From: Cohnella sp. WQ 127256
GTDB taxonomy: Bacteria > Bacillota > Bacilli > Paenibacillales > Paenibacillaceae
Assembly: GCF_024519285.1 (NCBI RefSeq)
Contig: NZ_JAMZCY010000004.1
Coordinates: 62,001 to 126,000, forward strand
Reading direction: 5' to 3'
DNA length: 64,000 nucleotides
The notes below the pieces were generated by a model that ran no database searches, was not told the DNA's origin, and saw only the letters and a list, made by a program, of their open reading frames with translations. A program made the translations under genes and the position numbers. Of the stretch, positions 1-9,372 are shown in pieces (position 1 is the stretch's first letter; the number at the start of each line of letters is the position of its first letter).

Positions 1-704
1 TTGCCGCCTTCGAAATCGAGCTCGATGTACTCAGCTTGATCCGGCGCTTTCTCAGGTGACACGCTAAGTACGTACATCTCTTCAACGTCGGCTGCGCTGG
101 AATCAAACCAAGGATCCTCAAGCATGCCGCTCTCGAAGCTAATATGAAGGAGGTTACGATCCGTAGAGTAAGGCTTGGAAGCTGATGCTGTAACCGGGAT
201 ACCATGCTTCTCAGCATAGGCGATCATCTCAGCACGGCCTGGGAATGCTGCGCGGAACGCTTCATCACGCCAAGGTGCAATCACTTCGATATCCGGAGTC
301 AGTGCCGCAGCTGTCAGTTCGAAACGAACTTGGTCATTTCCTTTGCCTGTTGCGCCATGCGCGATATACGTTGCTCCTTCTGCAATCGCGATTTCGACCA
401 TACGCTTCGCGATCAAAGGACGAGCAATACTCGTGCCTAGCAGGTACTGACCTTCGTACAAAGCGCCTGCTTGGAACATTGGGTAGATGAAGTCTTTCGC
501 GAATTCAGCGCGCAAGTCATCGATGTATACTTTAGAAGCGCCCGTTTTGAGTGCTTTTTCTTCCAAGCCGTCCAATTCATCCTTCTGACCGATATCGGCA
601 GTGAAGGTGATAATTTCGGCATCGTATGTTTCTTTCAGCCAAGTAAGGATAACTGAGGTGTCGAGACCTCCAGAATAGGCCAGAACGATTTTATTTTTTG
701 CCAT
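1..704 (-). CDS. argG: Argininosuccinate synthase, N-terminal 234 residues (cut by window edge)
   Basis: ATP-dependent ligase joining citrulline and aspartate to argininosuccinate, the penultimate step of arginine synthesis in the cytoplasm. The translation begins [27 protein letters not shown] is the PP-loop ATP-binding motif of the family. Further conserved stretches are [16 protein letters not shown] and [15 protein letters not shown]. Reading is open to the left edge, so about the last 170 residues of a usual ~400 lie outside. The start ATG at 704 sits 39 bp after argF in the same direction, making it the last visible gene of the arg operon; argH probably follows outside the window (inference). 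Confidence 0.97.
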   Translation of the reverse strand, partial: MAKNKIVLAYSGGLDTSVILTWLKETYDAEIITFTADIGQKDELDGLEEKALKTGASKVYIDDLRAEFAKDFIYPMFQAGALYEGQYLLGTSIARPLIAKRMVEIAIAEGATYIAHGATGKGNDQVRFELTAAALTPDIEVIAPWRDEAFRAAFPGRAEMIAYAEKHGIPVTASASKPYSTDRNLLHISFESGMLEDPWFDSSAADVEEMYVLSVSPEKAPDQAEYIELDFEGG

Positions 705-743
705 GGGGATGAAAACTCCTTTAGATTTATAATATGCCCAAGC

Positions 744-1703
744 CTACATAATTGCGGCCATAACCGCTTTCTGAGCGTGTAGGCGATTCTCTGCTTCGTC
801 GAAAATAACGGAATGCTTGCCGTCGATTACGCCCTCGCTTACTTCTTCCCCGCGATGCGCAGGCAAGCAGTGCATGAATAGATAATCTGACTTGGCATAC
901 TGAACGAGCTCTTCGTTTACTTGATAGTCCTTAAACGCCAGCTCGCGTACCTTCTGTTCTTCCTCAAAGCCCATACTCGCCCATACATCCGTATAGATGA
1001 TATCAGCACCTTCAACAGCTTCTCGTGGGTCCCGCAAGACATCTACGCGTCCACCTGTTAGTTCGGCTGCATCCTTGGATAGCTGCACGATATTCTCTGC
1101 AGGCTCGTATCCTGCCGGTGATGCTGTAGTGAAATGCATGCCGAGCTTAGCTGCACCCATCATCAAGGAGTGCGTCATGTTATTACCGTCTCCGATGTAG
1201 GCAATCTTCAAACCTTCCAGCTTGCCCTTCATTTCGAGCACAGTCTGGTAATCCGCAAGCGCTTGGCACGGATGCGATTGGTCAGACAAGGCATTAATGA
1301 CGGGTATCGTAGCTCCACGCGCCAAATCGACCACGTTACGATGGCCAAATGTGCGGATCATAATGCCGTCTAAGTATCTCGACATCGTTTGCGCGGTATC
1401 TCTTATCGTTTCTCCGCGTCCCATCTGAATGTCATTTTTGCTTAAGAATAACGCCTGGCCACCCAACTGATACATGCCAACCTCGAAGGAAATACGTGTA
1501 CGAGTAGATGATTTCTCGAAAATCATACCCAGAGATTTGCCCTTAAGCGGCTGATAGATTTCTCCCGCCTTCTTCTTGCGTTTAAGCTCAATCGCTAAAT
1601 CTAATAAATAACGGATCTCTTCCGGTGAATAATCGCTAAGACCAAGAAAGTCACGGCCTTTCAATTGTAACGCTATATCTTCCACATTTGCTGCTGAAGT
1701 CAT
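744..1703 (-). CDS. argF: Ornithine carbamoyltransferase
   Basis: Transfers the carbamoyl group of carbamoyl phosphate to ornithine, giving citrulline. The 319-aa length is normal for the family. Visible motifs are SSTRTR (residues 65-70, carbamoyl-phosphate binding), HPCQALAD in the middle, and the ornithine-loop/catalytic HCLPAHRGEE near the C-terminus. A GGAGGG ribosome-binding site lies just upstream of the ATG and overlaps the end of argD, whose stop is only 10 bp away, so the two are cotranscribed and probably translationally linked. The HCLPAHRG signature argues for an ornithine rather than aspartate carbamoyltransferase, and the arg operon context supports the anabolic role. Confidence 0.98.
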   Translation of the reverse strand: MTSAANVEDIALQLKGRDFLGLSDYSPEEIRYLLDLAIELKRKKKAGEIYQPLKGKSLGMIFEKSSTRTRISFEVGMYQLGGQALFLSKNDIQMGRGETIRDTAQTMSRYLDGIMIRTFGHRNVVDLARGATIPVINALSDQSHPCQALADYQTVLEMKGKLEGLKIAYIGDGNNMTHSLMMGAAKLGMHFTTASPAGYEPAENIVQLSKDAAELTGGRVDVLRDPREAVEGADIIYTDVWASMGFEEEQKVRELAFKDYQVNEELVQYAKSDYLFMHCLPAHRGEEVSEGVIDGKHSVIFDEAENRLHAQKAVMAAIM

Positions 1704-1713
1704 GTAATCCCTC

Positions 1714-2904
1714 CTAAATGCTGACTGGCTTCGCTGCCGCCTGCTCCGTTAGTACGGATGCGATCAAACTAACTGCTGTATCGATGTCCTCATGAGTAAT
1801 GAGTAGGCTTGGGAGCAGACGGATGACATTCGGGCCCGCAGGCACGATAAGCAATCCTCTCTTATGTAGCTCCGCAATAGCATCTGCAACCGGTCCGTTA
1901 CAAACAATTCCGATCAAGAGCCCTTTACCTCGGATATCCACTACAGTTGGCAACCCGTTCAGCTTTTCTTGTAGCTGTGCCATCAGATAGACAGAGGCCT
2001 CTGCTCCCCGCTCAACGGCTTTCTCCTTCAGCATCGTCTCAATCGTAGCCGCAACAACCGCCATCGCAATCGGAGTACCTCCGAACGTTGTAGCATGTGC
2101 ACCAGGGACGAACGCCGGTTTGACGTGCTCTTTGGCAAGCATTGCACCCACTGGGAATCCGCTTCCGATCCCTTTGGCCAAGGTGAATACATCCGGTTCA
2201 ACATCGTAGTGTTCATAGGCAAATAGCTTACCCGTACGTCCCATCCCTGTCTGAACTTCATCCAGAATGAGCAGGATACCATGTCGATCACACAATGCCC
2301 GTACTTCTCTCAAGAAGTCCGGATCGACGGGGATAACGCCACCTTCTGCTTGAACGAGCTCCAGCATAATGGCAGCTGTTTTGTCGGTCACTGCTGCTTC
2401 GAGAGCTGCAATATCATGAAGTGGCACATGCTTGAAGCCTCCTGGCAACGGCAAGAAGCCCTCTTTCACTTTATCTTGACCCGTTGCAGTTAAAGTCGCC
2501 AAAGTCCGGCCATGGAAAGATTGGTTGAAGGTGATGATCTCATAGCGATCATTCCCTAGCAGCTTCTGGTGATAACGCCGAGCGATCTTGATCGCCGCTT
2601 CGTTCGCTTCCGCGCCGCTGTTGCAGAAGAATACTGCGTCAGCACAGCTATTATCTACGAGCAATCTTGCTGCTTTCTCTTGATTCGGATTGCTGAATAG
2701 ATTGGACACATGCCATAGCTGATCTAGCTGCTGAACAAGGGCGTTCTTTACTTCGTCAGGAACGTGACCCAGATTCGTTACAGCCAAGCCGCTCATGAAA
2801 TCAAGATACTCTTTCCCTTGATCGTCCCATAGACGGCTTCCTTTCCCCTTCACCAAAGTAATAGGAAATCTCGCATATGTCGAGAACAACGCGCTGTCAC
2901 TCAT
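1714..2904 (-). CDS. argD: Acetylornithine aminotransferase
   Basis: PLP-dependent class III aminotransferase that converts N-acetylglutamate semialdehyde plus glutamate to N-acetylornithine. The 396-aa protein shows NSGAEANEAAIK (residues 95-106, phosphate-binding), LDEVQTGMGRTG (214-225, including the aspartate that contacts the PLP ring) and the PLP lysine K244 in TLAKGIGSGFPVGA. The start has a good AAGGAGAG site. It lies between argB (50 bp) and argF (10 bp) in the arginine operon, which favours ArgD over related ornithine or GABA aminotransferases. Confidence 0.97.
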   Translation of the reverse strand: MSDSALFSTYARFPITLVKGKGSRLWDDQGKEYLDFMSGLAVTNLGHVPDEVKNALVQQLDQLWHVSNLFSNPNQEKAARLLVDNSCADAVFFCNSGAEANEAAIKIARRYHQKLLGNDRYEIITFNQSFHGRTLATLTATGQDKVKEGFLPLPGGFKHVPLHDIAALEAAVTDKTAAIMLELVQAEGGVIPVDPDFLREVRALCDRHGILLILDEVQTGMGRTGKLFAYEHYDVEPDVFTLAKGIGSGFPVGAMLAKEHVKPAFVPGAHATTFGGTPIAMAVVAATIETMLKEKAVERGAEASVYLMAQLQEKLNGLPTVVDIRGKGLLIGIVCNGPVADAIAELHKRGLLIVPAGPNVIRLLPSLLITHEDIDTAVSLIASVLTEQAAAKPVSI

Positions 2905-2954
2905 TCCAATCTCTCCTTTTTTACCCGTTTAATTGTTACGACCTTACGATTACT

Positions 2955-3746
2955 TTATGTTCTAACGATCCGGGTTCCTATATTGCCTTCCGTTACCGCA
3001 CGACTAAGCACACGTTCCGTGGAGCCATCAACGATCAGGACTTCCTTGACGTTACCATGCAGACAGCTCATCGCTGCTCGCACTTTCGGGATCATGCCCC
3101 CGTATATTTCTTCGCTTTGAATCATTTCCTCTATGTCTGCAAAAGTAACCTGAGGAAGAACAACCTTCTCCCCATTCACTGTTCGCATAATACCGGGAAC
3201 ATCTGTTACGACGATCATCATATTTACGCCAAGCTCAGAAGCAACAGCGCCAGCAGCTGTATCTGCATTGATATTGTAGCGTTGACCCGCTTCGTCGATC
3301 CCGATTGGAGCGATGACCGGAAGATAGCCTAGCTCGATAATGCCTTCCACTAAGCTGGCATTCACTCCGATAACGTCGCCGACAAGGCCAACTTCACTCG
3401 CATTGGATACTGGTTTAGCTACGATCAGCTTGCCGTCCGTACCGGATAAGCCAATGGATTTAGCGCCATTCTGTTGCAGCTTACGTACAATTTCTTTATT
3501 GATACGCCCAGCCAGCACCATCTCAACTACGTCTAGCGTAGCTTCATCCGTAACCCGGAGTCCGCTAACGAACCGACTTTCAATGCCAAGCTTACCGAGC
3601 GTCTCGTTAATCGCAGGACCGCCACCATGAACGATGACAGGCTGTATTCCACCAGCTTGCAAATCGCGCAAATCCTCAAAGAAAGCATCCGGTAGTGCAG
3701 CCAGTGTGCTGCCACCACATTTCATCACAAAACGTTGATTGTTCAT
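2955..3746 (-). CDS. argB: Acetylglutamate kinase
   Basis: Amino-acid kinase family enzyme phosphorylating N-acetylglutamate in the second committed step of arginine synthesis. The 263-aa sequence has the glycine-rich nucleotide loop KCGGSTL near the start, VHGGGPAINETL (substrate/phosphate loop), EMVLAGRINKEIV, NINADTAAGAVASEL and GGMIPKVRAA near the C-terminus. Length is close to B. subtilis ArgB. A second TTGG-free AAGGAGA site precedes the ATG. It starts 15 bp after argJ, consistent with one operon. Confidence 0.97.
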   Translation of the reverse strand: MNNQRFVMKCGGSTLAALPDAFFEDLRDLQAGGIQPVIVHGGGPAINETLGKLGIESRFVSGLRVTDEATLDVVEMVLAGRINKEIVRKLQQNGAKSIGLSGTDGKLIVAKPVSNASEVGLVGDVIGVNASLVEGIIELGYLPVIAPIGIDEAGQRYNINADTAAGAVASELGVNMMIVVTDVPGIMRTVNGEKVVLPQVTFADIEEMIQSEEIYGGMIPKVRAAMSCLHGNVKEVLIVDGSTERVLSRAVTEGNIGTRIVRT

Positions 3747-3761
3747 AAGTGTCCGATCTCC

Positions 3762-4991
3762 TTACGTTCGATAAGCGGCGTTAATGCGCACATAATCGTA
3801 CGTCAGATCACAGCCCCATGCCGTTGCTTGCCCGCTACCCATGTTCAGGTTGACGTTAATCCCAACGGTATCGCCTTTTAGATACTCTAATGCTATCGCT
3901 TCGTCAAAAGGAATCGGCCGTGATTGCTCCAGCACGAGAATATCTCCTAGACGGATGTCTACCGTTCCAACATTAACCGGCTGTCCTGCCCGACCTACTG
4001 CCGCGATAATTCGTCCCCAGTTCGCATCAGCGCCAAACACGGCCGACTTCACTAGGCTAGAACCGATAATCGTCTTCGCGATCGCTTGAGCCGCATCATC
4101 ACTAGCAGCGCCGATGACAGTCGTCTCGATCAGCTTCGTCGCACCTTCTCCATCGCGTGCGATCGCCTTAGCCAGCTCCGAGCATACATGCCGCAAACCG
4201 TCCACGAATGCATTGAAGTCTGGGTGGCTACGAGTCAACTCTTCATTTTCCGCTAAACCACTTGCCATAGCGACTAACATATCATTCGTACTCGTATCGC
4301 CGTCGACTGTAATCATGTTAAAGCTGACATTCGTCACTTCTCGCAAAACCTCTTGTAGAAGAGTAGCCCCGATGTGTACATCCGTCGTAACAAAACCGAG
4401 CATCGTCGCCATGTTCGGATGAATCATGCCCGAGCCTTTGGCTGCTCCCGCAATTGTGACTTGCTGTCCGTCTACAGAGAGACTCACACAGCTCACTTTC
4501 TTAACGAGATCGGTTGTCAGAATCGCTTGGCAGAAATCATCTGAGCCTTGAACATCACTTCGCAGCGTAGCAGGAAGCTTCTCAATGCCCGAGCTCACTC
4601 GGTCCATCTTAAGCAATTCACCAATAACACCCGTGGATGCTACTGCAACATGATCCTTACTTACCCCAAGAGCTTCCGCTGTGTTCGCTTGCATCGTGCG
4701 TGCATCCGCTTCACCTTGCGCTCCTGTACATGCATTAGCGTTTCCGCTATTTACGATAACAGCACGAAGTACGCCACCAGCGCCTAAAGCTTCTCGAGTC
4801 ACCTGTAGTGGTGCCGCTTGAAATAGATTCGTTGTATACACGGCAGCTGCAGCTGCAGGAACCTCGCATAGGATAACGCCGAGATCATGACGATCTGTTT
4901 TTTTCAAACCGCAGTGTAGTCCGCCAGATTTGAAGCCTTTAGGCGTCGTAACGCCTCCGCCCTCTATAATTTTATAGCTCAGATTCCCCAT
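3762..4991 (-). CDS. argJ: Bifunctional glutamate N-acetyltransferase / amino-acid acetyltransferase
   Basis: ArgJ recycles the acetyl group from N-acetylornithine to glutamate, and in bifunctional members also makes N-acetylglutamate from acetyl-CoA. The 409-aa precursor contains GSGMIHPNMATMLGF; the family self-cleaves between A195 and T196, so the threonine becomes the N-terminal nucleophile of the beta chain. NSGNANACTG is also seen. The N-terminal region TTPKGFKSGGLHCGLK matches the family. It sits between argC (30 bp) and argB (15 bp). No argA-like gene is visible, compatible with a bifunctional enzyme, but sequence alone does not settle that. Confidence 0.96.
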   Translation of the reverse strand: MGNLSYKIIEGGGVTTPKGFKSGGLHCGLKKTDRHDLGVILCEVPAAAAAVYTTNLFQAAPLQVTREALGAGGVLRAVIVNSGNANACTGAQGEADARTMQANTAEALGVSKDHVAVASTGVIGELLKMDRVSSGIEKLPATLRSDVQGSDDFCQAILTTDLVKKVSCVSLSVDGQQVTIAGAAKGSGMIHPNMATMLGFVTTDVHIGATLLQEVLREVTNVSFNMITVDGDTSTNDMLVAMASGLAENEELTRSHPDFNAFVDGLRHVCSELAKAIARDGEGATKLIETTVIGAASDDAAQAIAKTIIGSSLVKSAVFGADANWGRIIAAVGRAGQPVNVGTVDIRLGDILVLEQSRPIPFDEAIALEYLKGDTVGINVNLNMGSGQATAWGCDLTYDYVRINAAYRT

Positions 4992-5021
4992 AGTAATCGG
5001 TTCTTTCCTCTCGTCCGTAGA

Positions 5022-6074
5022 TTAAGGATACACTGGAGTGAATTGAAGCCCCAGCGTCTCATCCCAGTTCATCATCAGGTTTAAGTTTTGTATGGCTTGA
5101 CCTGCCGCGCCTTTAACCAAGTTGTCGATGACGGATATGAAAGTAATACGTCCCGTTCTCTCGTCAACAGAGAAGCCGATGTCGCAATAATTCGTTCCGA
5201 ATACTTCCTTGGTCGCTGGCCATTGGCCTGCCGGACGAATGCGGACGAATTTGCGTCCTTCGTAAAATTGTCGATACAGCTCAACAAAATCCTCGCTCGA
5301 CCGTTTCTCTGTGAGCGTCGCGTACATGGTACACATAATCCCCCGCGTCATTGGCACAAGATGTGTCGTGAACGTCGTGATGACCGGTTTCCCTGCCGCT
5401 TCAGTGAGTACTTGCTCGATTTCGGGAGTGTGCTGATGTTTATTTATTTTGTAAGCTTTGAAGTTTTCGTTAATTTCCGAATAGTGAGCGCTTAGGTTCA
5501 AGCCTCGTCCTGCTCCCGACACGCCAGATTTGGCATCGATAATAAGGCTATCCGTATTGATCCAACCCGCTTTCACAGCTGGATATAAGCCAAGCAATGC
5601 CGTGGTTGTGAAACAACCCGGATTAGAAATGAAATCAGAGCCTGCAACTTGTTGCCCATATACCTCTGCCAGACCATAAACCGCTCGCTCTACTAGAGCC
5701 TGATCCGCCGGTTCATGTTTGTACCACTGCTTATACACTTCGCCGGATTTCAGCCTGAAGTCACCGGATAAGTCGATGACTTTGAGACCTGCATTCAGGA
5801 ATTCTGGAGCTAGCTTCATACTGATTCCATGTGGAGTCGCTAGAAAAACGACATCCGCCTTAGAACGGATCAAATCCACATCGACACCATCAAGAAGATC
5901 CATGCGAATTTCCGTCAAATGAGGAAAGCCTTCAGCGATCGGCGCTCCCGAAGCAGATGAAGAAATAACCGACGTAACAGTCACCTTCGGATGGGATTGT
6001 AGCAAACGAATGAGTTCGACGCCGCCATAGCCGGTAGACCCGACAATCGCTGCGCGGATTTGCGATGAATTCAT
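5022..6074 (-). CDS. argC: N-acetyl-gamma-glutamyl-phosphate reductase
   Basis: NADPH-dependent reduction of acetylglutamyl phosphate to the semialdehyde. The Rossmann loop GSTGYGG is at residues 12-18 and the catalytic cysteine is C154 in SNPGCFTTTALLGLYP. An in-frame ATG nine codons further up exists, but GGAGG lies 7 nt before the ATG at 6074, so I take that start (350 aa, the usual length of type-1 ArgC). It is the first gene of the arginine operon; a ~160-nt leader separates it from the promoter and ARG box at 6232-6268. Confidence 0.97.
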   Translation of the reverse strand: MNSSQIRAAIVGSTGYGGVELIRLLQSHPKVTVTSVISSSASGAPIAEGFPHLTEIRMDLLDGVDVDLIRSKADVVFLATPHGISMKLAPEFLNAGLKVIDLSGDFRLKSGEVYKQWYKHEPADQALVERAVYGLAEVYGQQVAGSDFISNPGCFTTTALLGLYPAVKAGWINTDSLIIDAKSGVSGAGRGLNLSAHYSEINENFKAYKINKHQHTPEIEQVLTEAAGKPVITTFTTHLVPMTRGIMCTMYATLTEKRSSEDFVELYRQFYEGRKFVRIRPAGQWPATKEVFGTNYCDIGFSVDERTGRITFISVIDNLVKGAAGQAIQNLNLMMNWDETLGLQFTPVYP

Positions 6075-6231
6075 ATTGATTCCTCCATGCATAACGTTCA
6101 TATGGCTTGAGTCAGACTTTTGGCAAAACCATCCTCATTGTACCGAATAACTTGTATGATTGAAAGATAGAATTGATGCCTGGGCACGATATTGTGCTGA
6201 ATATTAAATCGGATTCGATCGTCTATAGATT

Positions 6232-6249
6232 ATTGCATTATTATACATC
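6232..6249 (-). promoter_or_regulatory. Candidate ARG box (AhrC/ArgR operator) for argC operon
   Basis: The minus strand reads GATGTATAATAATGCAAT, matching 15 of 18 positions of the Bacillus ARG-box consensus as I recall it (CATGAATAAAAATKCAAK). It overlaps the -10 hexamer of the promoter described next, the expected place for arginine-dependent repression by the hexameric ArgR/AhrC regulator. A weaker second box (about 11/18) overlaps the -35 side near 6253-6270. The match is by eye. Confidence 0.7.
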
Positions 6250-6268
6250 GAAAGTATTATTTATTCAA
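6240..6268 (-). promoter_or_regulatory. Sigma-A promoter of the arginine operon
   Basis: On the minus strand TTGAAT (6268-6263), a 17-bp spacer and a perfect TATAAT (6245-6240). It points toward argC with a leader of about 160 nt. No T-box or other riboswitch signature was seen in the leader. Confidence 0.75.
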
Positions 6269-6352
6269 TAGTTAGATGCACCATTGTAGTCGAATGTGAA
6301 TACTGACAAGACTTTCGGGATAACCGCTCTATGCACATTATGCATAAAGCTG

Positions 6353-7270
6353 TCACAACTTATCACGATCGTCGTGAAACCCTTCTCCCAACACCTCTGC
6401 CGCATCCGTAATGATGACGAAAGCCTCTGGATCCGCATCACGAACAAGTAGCTTCAGCCTAACAACCTCATTTTGGCCGACAACGGTAAGGAGGACAGGT
6501 CGGTCGTCACCGGTATAACCACCCACACCTTGCAGCCTCGTCAGCCCCCTGTCCAATTCATGCAATATCGTGTCTGAGACACGATCCGGATGCTTTGAAA
6601 TAATAAAGGCTGCTTTAGAGGTTTGGAAGCCAGACTGAATAATATCAATTGTTTTACTTGTTGCGAATAGACCAATTAAAGCGTATAAAGCGTTCTCCGC
6701 TGAGATGAACAAGCCTGCCGAGAGGATAACGAGACCATCCATAGCAGCAACCGCGAGTCCCAGTCGAATGCCCATGACGCGGTGAATAATCTGTGCAGCA
6801 ACGTCAAGTCCACCCGTGGAGCCTCTCCCTCTAAATACGAGACCCAATCCAAGCCCAACCCCAAGTCCACCATATAATGCGGCGAGCAGAGGATCTTGAG
6901 TTGGAGGTGTCCAATGCTGGGTTAAGAGCACGAACAACGGCAGTACGATGGAACCTACCGCAGTTTTAATGCCGAACTGTTTGCCAAGCACCAGAACTCC
7001 CGCAATAAAGAGAGGGATATTAAGCGCCCATTGCGTGTAGGCAGGGGGAATCTGGGTCAGTGTATTTAGAATAATAGATATCCCCGACACTCCACCTGAA
7101 GCAATGCGATTAGGCAGTAGAAATAGATTAAAGCTAACCGCGATGGAAAATGCTCCAAGGAGCATGGCTAAATAACTGAACAGGATTCGAGTTTTAGGGC
7201 TGAACCGTTGGGTTGTTCTCTTGTTCAGTATTGTTGGGATAGATGGAATTGTATGATCTTCTTTGGTCAC
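6353..7270 (-). CDS. YitT family membrane protein (DUF161/DUF2179)
   Basis: Multi-pass membrane protein of unknown transport role. The N-terminal two thirds hold about five hydrophobic segments with the YitT-type FLLPNRIASGGVSGISII and GRGSTGGLDVAAQIIHR stretches. The C-terminal ~85 residues form the soluble DUF2179 domain (GLTRLQGVGGYTGDDRPVLL), a regulatory-looking cytoplasmic domain. An upstream TTG would add 12 residues, but AAAGAGG placed 7 nt before a GTG at 7270 decides for the shorter 305-aa form. It starts 23 bp after the unknown anchored protein and may be cotranscribed with it. Substrate unknown. Confidence 0.9.
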   Translation of the reverse strand: MTKEDHTIPSIPTILNKRTTQRFSPKTRILFSYLAMLLGAFSIAVSFNLFLLPNRIASGGVSGISIILNTLTQIPPAYTQWALNIPLFIAGVLVLGKQFGIKTAVGSIVLPLFVLLTQHWTPPTQDPLLAALYGGLGVGLGLGLVFRGRGSTGGLDVAAQIIHRVMGIRLGLAVAAMDGLVILSAGLFISAENALYALIGLFATSKTIDIIQSGFQTSKAAFIISKHPDRVSDTILHELDRGLTRLQGVGGYTGDDRPVLLTVVGQNEVVRLKLLVRDADPEAFVIITDAAEVLGEGFHDDRDKL

Positions 7271-7293
7271 TGGTATTCCTCTTTCCTGGTCTG

Positions 7294-8100
7294 TTATGCT
7301 CTGCAACGGTCACAGCCCGCAAACACTTTAATAGAGCCTATATTTCTGGAAAATTCTCTTCCTAGCAAGGCTCCTTCGAAGGAAATCTCCTTTTGGTCAC
7401 CTGGTCTGATCCTTTCAGGCTTATAGGTAATCCTTTGTTCCGTATCTCCACCAATCAGGTTTTCATTTTGATCATAAAAATAGACAACAAACTGAAGCTC
7501 TGTCGTATCTACATTGTTCGAGGAAGGATTGGAAAAGGTCGCATCTATCATTAGATACGTATTTCCAGGGTCAGCATCTTTAAATCGATAGCTCGTACTT
7601 ATTGTATCCAGATTGGTATAGGGCACAAAGTTTCCCTCGTTTTTGTATACTTCAAACTTCGCTTCACTTGAACCATAATCTTCGCGGAAGGAAATTTTAC
7701 TCAGGTAATTCACATCCGCAATTCGAATCATTTCTCCAGGTGCGATCGTGCGACGAGGAACAAATCCAAACCTATCCTCTGAGGAAATTAAAGAAAGAGA
7801 TGTATCGTATGTATCATTGGATACCCCCCCGATTGTGACCGGGAAGTCATGCGGGTTTATTATCGTAATCGCTTTCGTTATATGTACAGTTTCGCTTTCA
7901 CCTGGAGGTGTTTCTCCAACGCTAGTGTATCCAAAAATACTCTCGGCTTGTTCTACAATTTCAACGGAAGGCTTAACAACGGGAACTGGCTTGGGTAGAT
8001 CTGAGGTTACCACTTCTTTATTTCTGCTTACCATGACAAAAATAAAGGCAATAACCGTTAATGAAAACAAAAACAAATTAAACTTTCCGACCCTAGACAC
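7294..8100 (-). CDS. Unknown membrane-anchored extracytoplasmic protein
   Basis: A 268-aa protein I do not recognise. Residues about 7-24 (FNLFLFSLTVIAFIFVMV) form one N-terminal membrane segment after a short basic tail, so the rest is probably outside the cell. The remainder is rich in beta-forming residues (VHITKAITIINPHDFPVTI; STSYRFKDADPGNTYLMIDA), suggesting one or two Ig-like or DUF4352-like sandwiches. The C-terminus ends in FAGCDRCRA with a CxxC pair. The start is GTG with GAGGGGG 7 nt upstream. It lies 23 bp before the YitT-type gene. Confidence 0.7.
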   Translation of the reverse strand: MSRVGKFNLFLFSLTVIAFIFVMVSRNKEVVTSDLPKPVPVVKPSVEIVEQAESIFGYTSVGETPPGESETVHITKAITIINPHDFPVTIGGVSNDTYDTSLSLISSEDRFGFVPRRTIAPGEMIRIADVNYLSKISFREDYGSSEAKFEVYKNEGNFVPYTNLDTISTSYRFKDADPGNTYLMIDATFSNPSSNNVDTTELQFVVYFYDQNENLIGGDTEQRITYKPERIRPGDQKEISFEGALLGREFSRNIGSIKVFAGCDRCRA

Positions 8101-8146
8101 TTATGTTCCCCCTCATTCTCCTGGTGTATTTCCTGTCTGACTCAAG

Positions 8147-8180
8147 AAAAAACTCCCTACCCTAAAAGGGGTAAGAAGTT
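8147..8180 (-). terminator. Rho-independent terminator after prfB
   Basis: Minus-strand hairpin of twelve pairs (two G-U) formed by AACTTCTTACCC and GGGTAGGGAGTT, followed by six T. It starts 18 bp after the prfB stop and ends the secA-prfB transcript before the next gene. Confidence 0.85.
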
Positions 8181-8198
8181 TCGAAAGCTATTATGCAT

Positions 8199-9318
8199 TT
8201 ACTGTACTTCCTGCTTTATCTGGCTACGCAAGTATCCGTCGATAAAGGAATCAAGATCGCCGTCCATAACCGCACCAATATTACCCGTTTCCACGGAAGT
8301 ACGGTGATCCTTGACCATGCTGTACGGGTGGAATACGTAGGAACGAATTTGGCTTCCCCATGCGATTTCTAGGTGTTCTCCCCGTACTTCTGCGAGTTCC
8401 TTCTGTTGCTCTTGGATTTTCAGCTCGTAGAGCTTAGACTGGAGCATCTTCATCGCCTTATCACGGTTCTGAATCTGAGAACGCTGGGTTTGGCAGGCCA
8501 CGACTATCCCCGTTGGGATATGCGTAAGTCGGATGGCTGAATCCGTCTTATTGATGTGCTGTCCACCTGCACCACTTGCTCGATACGTATCGACTCGCAA
8601 ATCTTCAGAACGAATCTCAATCTGGATATCATCGTTAATCTCTGGCACGACATCACAGGAGACAAAGGAGGTATGCCGTCTACCCGAGGCATCGAATGGG
8701 GAAATCCGCACGAGACGGTGAACACCCTTCTCCGCTTTAAGGTACCCATAGGCGTTATGTCCTTTGACGAGAATCGTAACACTCTTGATCCCTGCTTCAT
8801 CACCTGGTAAATAATCGAGCAATTCGACCTTGAAGCCGCGCTTCTCCGCCCATCTCGTATACATCCGGTATAGCATTTGAGCCCAATCCTGCGATTCAGT
8901 GCCGCCTGCCCCTGGATGAAGCTCTAAGATAGCGTCAAGTTTGTCATAAGGTTGATTAAGCAGGAGCTGAAGCTCAAAGGAGTCTACTTTCCCCGTAAGC
9001 CCCTTAACACTCTCTGCCCATTCAACAGCCATGGATTCATCCAATTCTTCCTCGAGGATCTCTAGCATATCCACCAGATCCTGGCACTCGTTCTCCAGAC
9101 CTTCGAATTGGTCCACAACTGCTTTAATGGCATTCATCTCACCAATGACAGACTGGGCCTTCTCGTTATCGTCCCAGAAATTAGGGTCACTCATCTTGAC
9201 TTCGTAATTCTCGATCTGTTCTTTCTTCAGATCTAAGTCAAAGGGACCCCCTAAGTTGCTGAAGTCGCTTCGCATTTCCACGAAGGTCTTGCTTGTCAGA
9301 TACATCGAGCTCGAACAT
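8199..9318 (-). CDS. prfB: Peptide chain release factor 2 with programmed +1 frameshift
   Basis: RF2 recognises UGA and UAA. The gene starts at ATG 9318 (GAGGTGA 7 nt upstream) and encodes 26 residues, [18 protein letters not shown]..., before an in-frame TGA at 9240-9238 in the context CTT TGA C. A +1 slip gives [11 protein letters not shown] and continues to 8199, for 372 residues in all. The Shine-Dalgarno-like AGGGGG lies just upstream of the slip codon, the classic autoregulatory arrangement. The RF2 anticodon-like SPF (about residues 206-208) and GGQ (251-253) are present. A reading that starts upstream in the second frame would give a false N-terminus. It follows secA by 54 bp. Confidence 0.97.
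9237..9252 (-). promoter_or_regulatory. prfB +1 ribosomal frameshift site
   Basis: Minus strand AGGGGG TCC CTT TGA C: internal Shine-Dalgarno-like stimulator, slippery CTT, and a UGA stop with a following C that is read poorly by RF2. Low RF2 favours the slip, giving feedback control. TGA occupies 9240-9238. Confidence 0.95.
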
Positions 9319-9372
9319 GTTGAAATCACCTCATAAAATCTTATGCGTTCAGCCGCGTTCAGTACGCGTTAA

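Noticed and set aside
6075..6233. T-box or other riboswitch in the argC leader
   Set aside because: The leader has no AGGGTGG-type T-box sequence and no strong terminator before argC; the ARG box explains control.
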